In this document: one piece after another, positions 6,968 through 15,916 of the stretch | Layout: every line of letters starts with the position of its first letter | How positions within the stretch are numbered: position 1 is the first letter of the stretch | Origin: Candidatus Alistipes excrementipullorum | GTDB taxonomy: Bacteria > Bacteroidota > Bacteroidia > Bacteroidales > Rikenellaceae | Direction of reading: 5' to 3' | DNA: 20,832 nucleotides | Assembly: GCA_019113665.1 (NCBI GenBank) | Contig: DXGW01000114.1 | Location: 1 to 20,832 of the forward strand | Translations under genes and position numbers: made by a program | The notes under the pieces: model-generated | The model's database searches: none | Told to the model about the DNA's origin: nothing | What the model saw: the letters and a program-made list of their open reading frames with translations, nothing else

Positions 6968-8001
6968 TTATGCGTGTATTCATATTGTTGTCCGTTCTGC
7001 TGCTCGCGGCGGCATGCGGCGGCCGGCGTCAGCAGGAGGTCGCCCGCCCGCGTGTGGTAAGGGTCACGGTCGCCGAGCGGGCCAAATACGTGGACAAGGA
7101 TTTTGCGGGCCTTTCAACGGCCGATGATGCCACGAACCTCGCCTTCAAAATTTCGGGGCAGGTTCTGTCGGTCGATGTCGCCAAGGGCGATGCCGTCGCC
7201 AGGGGCGAGTTGCTTGCCGTTCTCGACCCCCGCGAGGTCGAACTGCAGGTTTCGGCCACGCGGTCGGCCTATGAGGAGGCGCGCTCGCGGCTCGACCGCG
7301 CAAAACGGCTGCTCGAACACCAGGCCATATCGCGGCAGGAGTTCGAGTCGGCGCAGACGCTCTACTCGCAGGCGCAGTCGTCGTACGAGAATGCGCTCGA
7401 CCTGCTCAAGGAGACCAAACTGCGGGCCCCGTTCGCCGGGGTTATCGAACGCACCTATGTCGACTCCTACGAGCGCGTGTCGGCGGGGCAGAGTATCCTC
7501 CGCCTTGTCAATCCGGTCAGTACGACCGTCGGTTTCACCGTGCCCGAGAGCAGTCTCGCGCAACTGTCGCGCAGCGACACGGGGTTCACGGTCGAATTCG
7601 ACAATTACCGCGGCGTGAAGTTCCGGGCCGTGCTGAAGGATTATGCCCGCACGTCGTCCGACGCTTCGGGTTTCCCCGTCTCGTTGAGCCTCCGCGATGT
7701 CGATACCGCGCGTTACGATATTTTGCCCGGCATGTCGTGTACCGTTACGATGCGTACGTCCGATGACCTGCCCGATGCCGTATCATTGCCCGTATCGGCC
7801 ATCTATGCGCCTGCCGCCGGCGGCGAATACGTATGGGTCGTCGACTCTTCCGATGTGGTGGAGCTGCGGCCCGTGCGTCTCGGCGAGATTTTCGGCCGGG
7901 ACCGCGTGATCATCGACAGCGGGGTGGAGCCCGGCGACCGCATCGTCACGGCCGGAGTCTACCGCATACGCGAAAGGGAACATGTCAGAATAATCGAATA
8001 A
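6952..8001 (+). CDS. RND efflux periplasmic adaptor (membrane fusion lipoprotein)
   Basis: This is the adaptor that links the inner-membrane RND pump to the outer-membrane channel in the periplasm. It has 349 residues, typical of HlyD/AcrA-type adaptors. It starts with a lipoprotein signal ending in LLLAAACGG, so the mature protein should be lipidated on Cys22. A biotinyl/lipoyl-like half motif (KISGQVLSVDVAKGDAVARG) is followed by a coiled-coil hairpin (about 95-140, SAYEEARSRLDRAKRLLEHQ), the second half motif LRAPFAGVIERTYVD, then beta-barrel and membrane-proximal domains. The start is uncertain: ATG 6952 lies within a strong hairpin, while ATG 6970 (Cys at residue 16) lies just after it and also gives a good signal peptide. 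The pump gene follows after 12 nt and the channel gene after that, a classical three-gene efflux operon. The substrate cannot be read from the sequence. Confidence 0.92.
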   Translation: MKVNFFMRVFILLSVLLLAAACGGRRQQEVARPRVVRVTVAERAKYVDKDFAGLSTADDATNLAFKISGQVLSVDVAKGDAVARGELLAVLDPREVELQVSATRSAYEEARSRLDRAKRLLEHQAISRQEFESAQTLYSQAQSSYENALDLLKETKLRAPFAGVIERTYVDSYERVSAGQSILRLVNPVSTTVGFTVPESSLAQLSRSDTGFTVEFDNYRGVKFRAVLKDYARTSSDASGFPVSLSLRDVDTARYDILPGMSCTVTMRTSDDLPDAVSLPVSAIYAPAAGGEYVWVVDSSDVVELRPVRLGEIFGRDRVIIDSGVEPGDRIVTAGVYRIREREHVRIIE

Positions 8002-8013
8002 ACGCGTGTACAG

Positions 8014-11000
8014 ATGAGCCTGCCTGAATATTCGCTGCGCAATTCGAAAGTCGTGGGATTTTTCCTCGCCGTACTCGTGCTCGGCGGGTTGTGGGGATTT
8101 GTCCGCATGGGCAAAAAGGAGGATTCGACGTTCGTGATCAAGAGCGCCGTCATTACGGTCGTCTATCCCGGGGCCACGCCGCTCGAGGTCGAGCAGCTCG
8201 TGACCGAACCCGTCGAGCGGGAGGTGCAGTCAATGCGGCGCGTGCACAAGATAACCTCGGATTCCTACTACGGCATGTCGCGTATCATGGTCGAGGTCGA
8301 GCCGTCGGTACGCCCGTCGGAGATCCCGCAGCTGTGGGACGAGTTGCGGCGCAAGGTCATGAACATTACGCCGAGCCTCCCGGACGGGGTCGCCAACGTG
8401 ACCGTGAGCGACGATTTCGGCGATGTCTACGGCATGTATTACGGCATATCGGCCGACAACGGCTACACGTGGGACGAGATGCGCAACTGGGCGCAGTATG
8501 TCAAGACACGGCTGTCGACGGTCGACGGCGTGCAGAAGGTAACGCTCTACGGCGAGCAGACCCCGGTGGTGAATGTCTACATCGCCCTGGGGACGCTCGC
8601 CAACTTCGCCATACGCCCCGAGACTGTCATCGCGACCATCGGCCAGCAGAACCGCATAGTCAATACCGGCGAGAAGGTTGCCGGCGTCATGGAGATCGAG
8701 ATACTCGAAGGCAGCGCCTACAAGTCGCTCGACGACATACGCAACCAACTGTTCATGTCGTCGGACGGCAAACAGTACCGCCTTGGCGATGTGGCCCGCG
8801 TCGAACTGGAATACTCCTCGCCGCCGACCTCGATAATGCGTGTCAACGGCGAGCGGGCGATAGGCATCGGCGTCTCGACCGAGGAGCATGTCGATGTTGT
8901 CAGGGTCGGCCGTGAGGTAGATGCCGTGATGGCCTCCATCGGGCGCGAGATGCCCGCGGGCCTGACGCTTACGGTACTATATCCCGAGAACCGCATAGCG
9001 CGCGAGGCGAACTACGCCTTCCTGCTCAACCTTGCCGAGTCGATAGCCATCGTCGTGTTCATCATCATGCTCGTGATGGGGTTCCGCTCGGGTTTGGTGG
9101 TTGGCAGCTCGCTGCTCTTCTCGATCGGCGGCACGATGCTCTTCATGGAGCTCCTCGGCGAGGGGTTGAACCGCACCTCGCTGGCCGGTTTCATCATCGC
9201 CATGGGCATGCTCGTCGACAACGCCATTGTGGTTACGGACAATGCCCGCAACGACATGCTCCGCGGCATGGCGCGGCGTGAAGCCTTCATACGCGGGGCC
9301 GATGCCCCGAAGTGGGGACTGCTTGGAGCGACCCTCATTGCCATTTTCTCTTTCCTGCCGCTCTATCTGGCCCCGTCGGCCGTAGCCGAGATCGTCAAGC
9401 CGCTGTTCGTGGTCATAGCCGTGTCGCTTCTGTTGAGCTGGGTGCTGGCGCTGACGCAGACGCCGCTGTTCGGCAATGCGCTGCTTGTCGTGAAGCGGCA
9501 GGGGCACGGCTCCGGCAGTCGGGCTCTCGACATGCTCGATACGGCCTTGTCGGCCATGCTGCGCCACCGCTGGACGGTCGTTGCGGTCATCCTTGTGATG
9601 TTCGCCGGATCGATAGTGCTGATGGGCATCATGCCGCAGAACTTTTTCCCGTCGCTCGACAAACCCTATTTCCGCGCCGACGTGATATTGCCCGAAGGCC
9701 ACAACATATTCGAGACCGAGAGCAACCTGCGACAGATGTCCGAGTGGCTGCGTGAGCAGCCCGAGGTCAAGACCATCTCGACGACGGCCGGAGGCTCGCC
9801 GCCACGTTACTATCTGGCCAGCAGCAGTGTGGCCATGCGCCCGAATTTCGGCAACCTGCTGGTCGAGCTCCATTCGAGCAGGCAGACGGCCGAGGTCGAG
9901 CGCCGTTTCGTCGAGTATGTCGCCGGGAATTGCCCCGACGTATGGCTGCGGGCCTCGCTGTTCGCCTTGTCGCCCGTCCCCGACGCCACAATCGAGCTCG
10001 GCTTTATCGGCGGCGACATCGACACGCTCGTACGCCTGACTTCACAGGCCGAGCAGATGATGTGGCGCAATCCTTCGTGCGACAACATACGCAACAGCTG
10101 GGGCAACCGCCGTCCGGCATGGCTTCCTTCCTACTCGCAGATGAAGGGACAGCGCATAGGCATCAGCCGCAGTGCCATGGCTCAGGGCATAACCATCGCC
10201 ACGAGCGGCTACCGGCTCGGCGAATACCGCAAGGGCGACCAGTTCATGCCCATACTCCTCAAGGACGAGAACATCGACCACTACAACCTGACGAACCTGC
10301 AGGCTCTGCCCGTATTTTCGGCGGGCGGCAACGTCTATTCCGTCGAGCAGGCCGTCGACTCGTTCAGGTTCGGGTTCGACCGCGGTGTCATCAAGCGCTA
10401 CAACCGTCAGCGCGTGATGAAGGCGCAGTGCGACCCTGCTCCCGGCGTCAACGCCAAGAGACTGTTTACGGAGCTGTACGATTCGGTGCGGCGCAATGTT
10501 GCGCTTCCCGAAGGTTACGAGTTCAAGGTCTTCGGCGAGCAGGAGACGCAGGCCGAATCGAACGCCGCCCTGGGTGAGAACATGCCCCTGACCCTGCTGC
10601 TGATCTTCGCCGTGTTGCTGCTGCTGTTCGGCACCTACCGGGAGCCGGCGGTTATTCTGCTGATGATACCGCTCATATTCATAGGCGTGGTTCTCGGTCT
10701 TGCGGTTTTCGGCAAGAGCTTCAACTTCTTCTCGCTGCTGGGCCTGCTGGGCCTTGTCGGCATGAACATAAAGAACGCCGTGATACTTGTCGACCGTATC
10801 GAGGCCGAACGCTCGACGGGCGGCACCGACGACATCGGGGCCCTGAAGCGGGCGGTTCGCAGCCGCGTCGTGCCGGTTACGGTGGCTTCGGGCACGACCA
10901 TACTCGGCATGCTGCCGCTGCTCTTCGACTCGATGTTCGGCGGCATGTCGGCGACGATCATGGGAGGGCTCCTTGTCGCCACGTTCCTGACGATCTTCGT

Positions 11001-11046
11001 CCTTCCGGTGACTTATGCCCTCTTCCATGGAATAAAGGTGAAATAA
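8014..11046 (+). CDS. RND efflux pump, inner-membrane permease
   Basis: This is a proton-driven resistance-nodulation-division transporter of the AcrB/HAE1 kind, 1010 residues (AcrB has 1049). Twelve membrane segments are expected: one at the N-terminus (about 13-31), a group at about 335-480, one near 520-540 and a group at about 855-1005, with two large periplasmic loops between (about 40-330 and 550-850). The repeat start VVYPGATPLEVEQLVTEPVE is typical. In TM4 the motif is GMLVDNAIVV: Asp402 matches AcrB D407 and Asn403 replaces D408. The TM10 lysine is present in GMNIKNAVILVD, and RSRVVPVTVASGTT carries the Arg and Thr of the relay. It lies between adaptor and channel with gaps of 12 and 13 nt. 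Drug or bile-salt export is plausible but not shown. Confidence 0.95.
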   Translation: MSLPEYSLRNSKVVGFFLAVLVLGGLWGFVRMGKKEDSTFVIKSAVITVVYPGATPLEVEQLVTEPVEREVQSMRRVHKITSDSYYGMSRIMVEVEPSVRPSEIPQLWDELRRKVMNITPSLPDGVANVTVSDDFGDVYGMYYGISADNGYTWDEMRNWAQYVKTRLSTVDGVQKVTLYGEQTPVVNVYIALGTLANFAIRPETVIATIGQQNRIVNTGEKVAGVMEIEILEGSAYKSLDDIRNQLFMSSDGKQYRLGDVARVELEYSSPPTSIMRVNGERAIGIGVSTEEHVDVVRVGREVDAVMASIGREMPAGLTLTVLYPENRIAREANYAFLLNLAESIAIVVFIIMLVMGFRSGLVVGSSLLFSIGGTMLFMELLGEGLNRTSLAGFIIAMGMLVDNAIVVTDNARNDMLRGMARREAFIRGADAPKWGLLGATLIAIFSFLPLYLAPSAVAEIVKPLFVVIAVSLLLSWVLALTQTPLFGNALLVVKRQGHGSGSRALDMLDTALSAMLRHRWTVVAVILVMFAGSIVLMGIMPQNFFPSLDKPYFRADVILPEGHNIFETESNLRQMSEWLREQPEVKTISTTAGGSPPRYYLASSSVAMRPNFGNLLVELHSSRQTAEVERRFVEYVAGNCPDVWLRASLFALSPVPDATIELGFIGGDIDTLVRLTSQAEQMMWRNPSCDNIRNSWGNRRPAWLPSYSQMKGQRIGISRSAMAQGITIATSGYRLGEYRKGDQFMPILLKDENIDHYNLTNLQALPVFSAGGNVYSVEQAVDSFRFGFDRGVIKRYNRQRVMKAQCDPAPGVNAKRLFTELYDSVRRNVALPEGYEFKVFGEQETQAESNAALGENMPLTLLLIFAVLLLLFGTYREPAVILLMIPLIFIGVVLGLAVFGKSFNFFSLLGLLGLVGMNIKNAVILVDRIEAERSTGGTDDIGALKRAVRSRVVPVTVASGTTILGMLPLLFDSMFGGMSATIMGGLLVATFLTIFVLPVTYALFHGIKVK

Positions 11047-11059
11047 ATCGACTTTCAAT

Positions 11060-12298
11060 ATGCGCCACATACTCATCATAACCATGCTCCTGACCTGCGA
11101 GGCGGCTGCCGGCCAGACGGCACTCGAAGATTACCGCAGGAGCGTCGCCGAATACAGCTGGACGCTCAAGAGTTACAGCGAGGCCGTCGATTCGGCCGGT
11201 CAGGCCAAGGACAAGGCCCGTACGGGCTTCCTGCCGTCGCTCTCGATGAACGGCCGCTTCTCGGTCCAGTTCCGCGATACCCCCGGTGTGCGCCCGTGGG
11301 ATTTCGCCCTCGAACCGCAGGTCATACAGACCATCTACGGCGGCGGCTCGGTGCGTGCCGCATACGAATCGGCGACGCTGGATTACGACATTGCCGTGTG
11401 CGACGAGGAGTTCGCCATGTTCGACGTGCGCTATGCCGCTGACTATGCCTACTGGACGCTGTCGGCCATGTCGCAGTATCTCGAGTCGAGGCACCGTTAC
11501 GTCGACATAATACGTTCGCTCAAGGAACTTGTCGACAGGCGCTTCGCCGAAGGGTATATCGCCAGGGGCGACGTGCTGCAGATCGAGTCGCGGTTGAGCG
11601 AGGCCGAATACGAGCTGTCCGTTGCCGAGCAGAACCACGCCGTGGCGCTTCACAACTTCAACATACTGCGCGGTACGCCGTTCGAACAGGAGGTCGAACT
11701 CGCGCAGACCATTCTCGACTCCATTCCGATGCCGTCGCGGAGCAGCGTCGACGAGATAATAGCCTGCCGTCCCGATTATGCTGCGGCTCTGCTGCGCACC
11801 GACCGTGCGCAGACGACCGTGCAGGCGGCCCGGGCCGCCTACAATCCGCAGCTGAGCATCGGTGTCGGCGGGTCGTGGACCCCATATACGCCCAACCGCA
11901 CGGGCGAGACCGTGATCAACGGCTCGGCGTTCGTCCAGCTGAGCGTGCCCATATTCCACTGGGGCGAGCGTCACCGCAGCGTGGGTGTGGCCCGTGCCGC
12001 GCAGAAGCGGAGCGAACTTGCGCTGGCGCAGCTGCATGACGACATCATGCGCGAGGAGATGAACGGCTGGGTCACGCTTGTGGACAGCCGTGCGCAGGTC
12101 GAGGCTTCGCTGCGGAGCCTGCGCATCGCCGGCGAGAACCTCTCGATAAGCACCTATTCCTACGGCGAAGGTGTGGCTACGGTGCTCGATGTGCTGCAGG
12201 CGCAGCTGAGCTGGCTGCAACTCTACACCAACGCCATTACCGCACAGTACAACTATGCGGTAGCGGTGTCGGCGTACGAACGCATTGCGGCGCGTTAG
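11060..12298 (+). CDS. TolC-like outer membrane efflux channel
   Basis: This is the outer-membrane exit duct of the tripartite pump, 412 residues, in the usual range of the outer membrane efflux protein family. It opens with a signal peptide (MRHILIITMLLTCEAAAG) and has two similar halves rich in long amphipathic helices, for example LDYDIAVCDEEFAMFDVRYA near residues 108-127 and LAQLHDDIMREEMNGWV in the second half. The second half has the typical AARAAYNPQLSIGVGGSW and SVPIFHWGERHRSVGVARAA stretches. I see no convincing lipobox, so it is probably not a lipoprotein. It starts 13 nt after the pump gene. Its TAG stop overlaps the stop codon of the convergent OsmC gene in the four bases TTAG. 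No terminator is seen between the two genes. Confidence 0.92.
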   Translation: MRHILIITMLLTCEAAAGQTALEDYRRSVAEYSWTLKSYSEAVDSAGQAKDKARTGFLPSLSMNGRFSVQFRDTPGVRPWDFALEPQVIQTIYGGGSVRAAYESATLDYDIAVCDEEFAMFDVRYAADYAYWTLSAMSQYLESRHRYVDIIRSLKELVDRRFAEGYIARGDVLQIESRLSEAEYELSVAEQNHAVALHNFNILRGTPFEQEVELAQTILDSIPMPSRSSVDEIIACRPDYAAALLRTDRAQTTVQAARAAYNPQLSIGVGGSWTPYTPNRTGETVINGSAFVQLSVPIFHWGERHRSVGVARAAQKRSELALAQLHDDIMREEMNGWVTLVDSRAQVEASLRSLRIAGENLSISTYSYGEGVATVLDVLQAQLSWLQLYTNAITAQYNYAVAVSAYERIAAR

Positions 12299-12702
12299 GC
12301 GTTGACCTCTTCACTGCTGACGATGGCCGTCTCGTGCGATACGGGCGCTATGCGGCGCATCATCTGCAGCGTGCCGCAATACTTGTCGTTGGTGAGGTTG
12401 ACCGCCCGGCTGATTTTGACCTGATCGTCGATGCTGCGGCATTCGATGTTGTAGGCGATGTGGAAGGAGGTGAAGATGCTCTTCGCCATTACGGTGTCGG
12501 TGTCGAGGACGCCGCTCATGGTGATTTCGAGGTGTTTCGGCCTGATACGCTCCTTCGTGAGTATCGTCATTACGGTTATCCCGGCGCATTCGGCCGTCGC
12601 ATAAAGCATCATCTGCTTGGGATTCAACGAATCGCATTTCGATTTTCCCGTGAGCCGGAACTTCGTGTCCCTGCTCCATTCGATAGTTACCTGTTCAATC
12701 AT
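12295..12702 (-). CDS. OsmC/Ohr family protein
   Basis: This is a 135-residue member of the OsmC family, thiol peroxidases that reduce organic hydroperoxides in the cytoplasm. The two family cysteines are present: Cys39 in YATAECAGITVMTIL and Cys109 in NLTNDKYCGTLQMM, 70 residues apart (66 in E. coli OsmC). The length matches the family. I chose the ATG whose complement is at 12700-12702, giving MIEQVTIEWS, because homologues start there; the frame extends 33 codons further upstream, but those residues have no family character. The sequence before this ATG is A-rich (AACAAATACCAAAATACC), as favoured in Bacteroidota. It is convergent with the efflux operon and may help in stress defence, but members of the family often lack a proven substrate. 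Confidence 0.88.
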   Translation of the reverse strand: MIEQVTIEWSRDTKFRLTGKSKCDSLNPKQMMLYATAECAGITVMTILTKERIRPKHLEITMSGVLDTDTVMAKSIFTSFHIAYNIECRSIDDQVKISRAVNLTNDKYCGTLQMMRRIAPVSHETAIVSSEEVNA

Positions 12703-12875
12703 GGTATTTTGGTATTTGTTCGTCCTGCAACGGGCAATAATCGTTCCCAAACCGTGCGCTGTGATGCATTCTGCCGGCATTGGCGACGTTTGCCGGGGCA
12801 TGCGGCCATTTGCGATCCAAGGCTGTGTCGAGTTTGTGTGATTTTGTCTCCATAATATTCGGAAAGTGCCGGCCG

Positions 12876-12899
12876 TTTGGTTAAAAATTCATATATTTG
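12876..12899 (+). promoter_or_regulatory. Bacteroidota-type promoter for the TPR gene
   Basis: TATATTTG at 12892-12899 is an exact match to the Bacteroidota -7 box TAnnTTTG. A TTTG at 12876-12879 lies only 12 nt before it, shorter than the usual spacing of about 18-21, so the -33 element is weak or absent. The ATG at 12922 is 22 nt further on, leaving a short leader. The box argues against any start codon upstream of it, such as the TTG at 12877. Confidence 0.6.
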
Positions 12900-12921
12900 C
12901 GCAGTATATCATCGGTTGCTT

Positions 12922-15903
12922 ATGCGAAAATTCTCAATGATACTTGCGGTGTCGCTTATGGCTGTCGCCGGTGCGGCGGCAATGACGCCGTCGGAGCCCG
13001 AAGTCTCGATGAAACGCGGCATCGAACTCTTCGAACAGGGCCGTTGGAGCGATGCCCGCCATCAGTTTACGAAACTCCGCGACGCACTGCCGCATGAACT
13101 GCGCGGCGTGCTGCAGGATATCGACTACTACCTGGCAATGTGTGCGGTCGAACTCGGCGATCCCGATGTCGAGGAGCGGCTGCTCTCGTATATGGACACC
13201 TATTCCGGGTCGGTCTACAACAACGACATAAGGTTTGCCCTGGCGTCGTATTACTGCACCCGCAATGAATACGACCGGGCCCGCGAGGACTTCGTCGATG
13301 TCAACTACCGCATGCTCACGCCGCTGCAGCGCGAGAAGTACGATGTGCGCATGGGCTATATCGAGTTTCTCGACGGCCACTATGACGCGGCCTACGGCTA
13401 CTTTGACAAAATCGGCGCATCAAGTGCTTATTACGACCATGCCGTCTACTACAAGGCCTACATCGAGTATGTCCGCGGCAACTATCAGGTGTCGAAACGT
13501 CTCTTCACGTCGTTGCGCAACAGCGACGCCTATGCCGAAGTCATTCCATACTATCTGCTCCAGATCGAGTACAAGGAGGGCAATTACCCGTATGTCGTGG
13601 AGACCGGCACGGCTCTGCTGGCCAACTCGTCGGCCTCGCAGCGCATGGATCTGCAGCGCATCATGGCCGAATCCTATTTCCGCATGAACAACTACCGCAA
13701 GGCCATCGACCTGATACGTGCCTTCGAGAAGTCGGGCGGCGAGATGGGGCGTGAGGAGAACTACATACTCGGATATTCGCTCTATCGTACGGCAAATTAC
13801 GGTGCTGCCCGTGAGGCCCTGCAGAAGGTGTGCGGTGCCGATGACGCGCTTACGCAGAATGCGTCGTACCATTTGGCCGACTGCTACCTGCGTGCCGGCG
13901 ACAAGTCCAATGCAAGCAAGGCCTTCGCCATGGCGTCGAATGACGCCTACGATGCGCGCATAGCCGAAGATGCGCTGTTCAACTACGGCAAGCTGCAGTA
14001 CGAGCTCGGTGGCGGAACCTTCAACGAGGCCGTCAACGTGCTGACCCGTTATATCGAGAAATATCCCTCGTCGAAGCGGTTGACCGAGGCGCGTGAACTG
14101 TTGATTGCCGCCTATTTCAACTCGCACAACTACGAGAACGCATACAATGCCATCAAGTCGTTTCCCGACCCCGACAGCAGCATACGTGCCGCCCTGCAGA
14201 AGATCACCTATTTCCGCGCTCTCGAAGCCTATACGCAGGGCGATCCCGACCGCGCGCAGAACCTTCTCGAGGAGTCGCTGGCGATAGATGTCAGTCCCAA
14301 ATACAGTGCTCTGGGTGCTTTCTGGACAGGCGAGATATGCTACGGGCGCGGCGATTATGCAACTGCTGCCGAGAAGTACACCCGCTATCTCGAACGTGCG
14401 CCCCGCAGCGAGCGCGAGTACAAGATGGCGCTATACAACCTCGGATATGCACGTTTCTCGCTGGGTGAGATGGCCGAGGCCGAACGCAGTTTTTCGTCGT
14501 TCCTTTCGAGCTACTCCCTGCGTGACAACTACCGCGCCGACGCCTTCAACCGCCGTGGCGATGCATACTATTCGCTGCGCCAGTTCGAATCGGCCGTGAA
14601 GGATTACGAGGCTGCCGCCGCTATCGGGACCAACGAGCGCTACTATTCGCAGTACCAGCGCGCCCTGGTTCTGGGTATTCTCGGCCGTACGGGACAGAAG
14701 ATCGATGCGCTGAAGAGCATCGTCGATGCCGACCGCGGCAACTATGTCGATGAGGCCACCTACGAACTCGGCCGTACATACATAGCGCAGGAACAGTACC
14801 GCAACGGAGCCGACATGCTCGAACGTTTCATAGCGGCATATCCCAGTTCGCAGTACCACAATTCGGCCCTGCTCGACCTGGGCCTGGCCTATGCCAACCT
14901 TAACGAGACCGACCGCTCGCTGCAATACTACGACAAGGTCATAACGCAGGATCCGCAGTCGTCGGACGCCAAGGAGGCGTTGCGCAGCGTGCGTGAGATA
15001 TACGTTGCCTCGGGCAATGTAGATTCCTATTTCGATTATGCCGCCAAGGCCGGTGTAGAGTGTGACCTGAGCCAGATGGCACGTGACTCGCTGTCGTTCG
15101 AGTCGGCGCAGAAGATCTATTCTGCCGGCAAGACCGACGAGGCGATCAGGCTGCTCGAACACTACGTGGCCAACTATCCGAAGGGCTATTACATGAACGA
15201 TGCGTTGTTCTACCTCGGTGACAGCTACCTGAAGAGCGACCGTACGGACGATGCCATAGCCACGCTCATAACCTTGTCGGAGCGCCCGGCAAGCCAGTAC
15301 ACACAGCGTGTGCTGGACGAACTTTCGCGCCTGACGTATGACGAGGGACGGTACGACGATGCCGCCAAGGCATACCGCAAGCTCTACGATGTGGAAACGC
15401 AGGTTCCGGCCCGCAATGATGCCGCAACGGGATATGTGCGTTCGGTCAAGGCTCTCGCCAACGATGATGCTACGGTTGCCATGGCCGACGACGTCGAATC
15501 CATGGCCGATGCCGGTGAGACGGCTCTGCGCGAGTCGCGTTATGCCAAGGCGCGTGTCCTTGAGAAACGCGGTGACGTGGACGGTGCCGTCGATATCTAC
15601 CGCAAGCTGAGCGGCGACGTGCGATATGTTGAAGGTGCCGAGGCATCGTACAAGGTCATCGCTCGCGAATATGAGAAGGGTAATGTCGATGAGGCCGAGA
15701 AACTCGTATATGCCTTTGCCGACAAGAATACACCGCATTCGTACTGGCTCGGCAAGTCATTCATACTGCTGGGCGACATGTACCGTCAGAAGGGCGACCT
15801 GTTCCAGGCGCGTGCGACATACCAGAGTGTGGTCGACGGATATACGCCTGCCGATGACGGTATCGTGGACGAGGCCCGTGAACGTATAGCCAAACTGAAT
15901 TAG
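12922..15903 (+). CDS. Large secreted TPR-repeat protein
   Basis: This 993-residue protein has an N-terminal signal peptide (MRKFSMILAVSLMAVAGAAA) followed by tetratricopeptide-like helical repeats nearly end to end. Clear TPR signatures recur, such as GIELFEQGRWSDARHQFTKL, AVYYKAYIEYVRGNYQVSKR, ALYNLGYARFSLGEMAEAER, AFNRRGDAYYSLRQFESAVK, ALLDLGLAYANLNETDRSLQ and ALFYLGDSYLKSDRTDDAIA. Several have the spacing of the TolA-binding/BamD-like class. It is probably periplasmic or attached to the outer membrane, as a scaffold for protein contacts. The outer membrane barrel gene follows after 13 nt and ends at a strong terminator, so the two form one unit behind their own promoter. Its precise function is unknown to me. 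The start is set by the promoter at 12892-12899 and by the signal peptide; the open frame runs upstream to a TTG at 12877 but without sense. Confidence 0.88.
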   Translation: MRKFSMILAVSLMAVAGAAAMTPSEPEVSMKRGIELFEQGRWSDARHQFTKLRDALPHELRGVLQDIDYYLAMCAVELGDPDVEERLLSYMDTYSGSVYNNDIRFALASYYCTRNEYDRAREDFVDVNYRMLTPLQREKYDVRMGYIEFLDGHYDAAYGYFDKIGASSAYYDHAVYYKAYIEYVRGNYQVSKRLFTSLRNSDAYAEVIPYYLLQIEYKEGNYPYVVETGTALLANSSASQRMDLQRIMAESYFRMNNYRKAIDLIRAFEKSGGEMGREENYILGYSLYRTANYGAAREALQKVCGADDALTQNASYHLADCYLRAGDKSNASKAFAMASNDAYDARIAEDALFNYGKLQYELGGGTFNEAVNVLTRYIEKYPSSKRLTEARELLIAAYFNSHNYENAYNAIKSFPDPDSSIRAALQKITYFRALEAYTQGDPDRAQNLLEESLAIDVSPKYSALGAFWTGEICYGRGDYATAAEKYTRYLERAPRSEREYKMALYNLGYARFSLGEMAEAERSFSSFLSSYSLRDNYRADAFNRRGDAYYSLRQFESAVKDYEAAAAIGTNERYYSQYQRALVLGILGRTGQKIDALKSIVDADRGNYVDEATYELGRTYIAQEQYRNGADMLERFIAAYPSSQYHNSALLDLGLAYANLNETDRSLQYYDKVITQDPQSSDAKEALRSVREIYVASGNVDSYFDYAAKAGVECDLSQMARDSLSFESAQKIYSAGKTDEAIRLLEHYVANYPKGYYMNDALFYLGDSYLKSDRTDDAIATLITLSERPASQYTQRVLDELSRLTYDEGRYDDAAKAYRKLYDVETQVPARNDAATGYVRSVKALANDDATVAMADDVESMADAGETALRESRYAKARVLEKRGDVDGAVDIYRKLSGDVRYVEGAEASYKVIAREYEKGNVDEAEKLVYAFADKNTPHSYWLGKSFILLGDMYRQKGDLFQARATYQSVVDGYTPADDGIVDEARERIAKLN

Positions 15904-15916
15904 AGAAGGAGAGTCT

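Noticed and set aside
5718..6983. 421-codon open frame on the minus strand opposite the AsmA-like gene
   Set aside because: It is a codon-pattern shadow of a supported gene; no domain or start context was seen.
10958..12220. 420-codon open frame on the minus strand opposite the TolC-like gene
   Set aside because: The plus-strand gene has clear family character and operon context; the antisense product is His/Arg-rich without a domain.
12703..12801. N-terminal extension of the OsmC-type protein
   Set aside because: The OsmC fold begins at MIEQVTIEW; the 33 upstream codons lack family similarity, and an A-rich start context precedes the inner ATG.
12877..12921. Upstream TTG start for the TPR gene
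   Set aside because: The -7 promoter box lies inside this stretch, and the signal peptide begins at the ATG at 12922.
14431..15738. 435-codon open frame on the minus strand opposite the TPR gene
   Set aside because: It lies wholly within the TPR coding region, whose repeats, signal peptide and promoter are convincing. Long antisense frames are common in this G+C-rich codon pattern and the translation has no recognisable domain.
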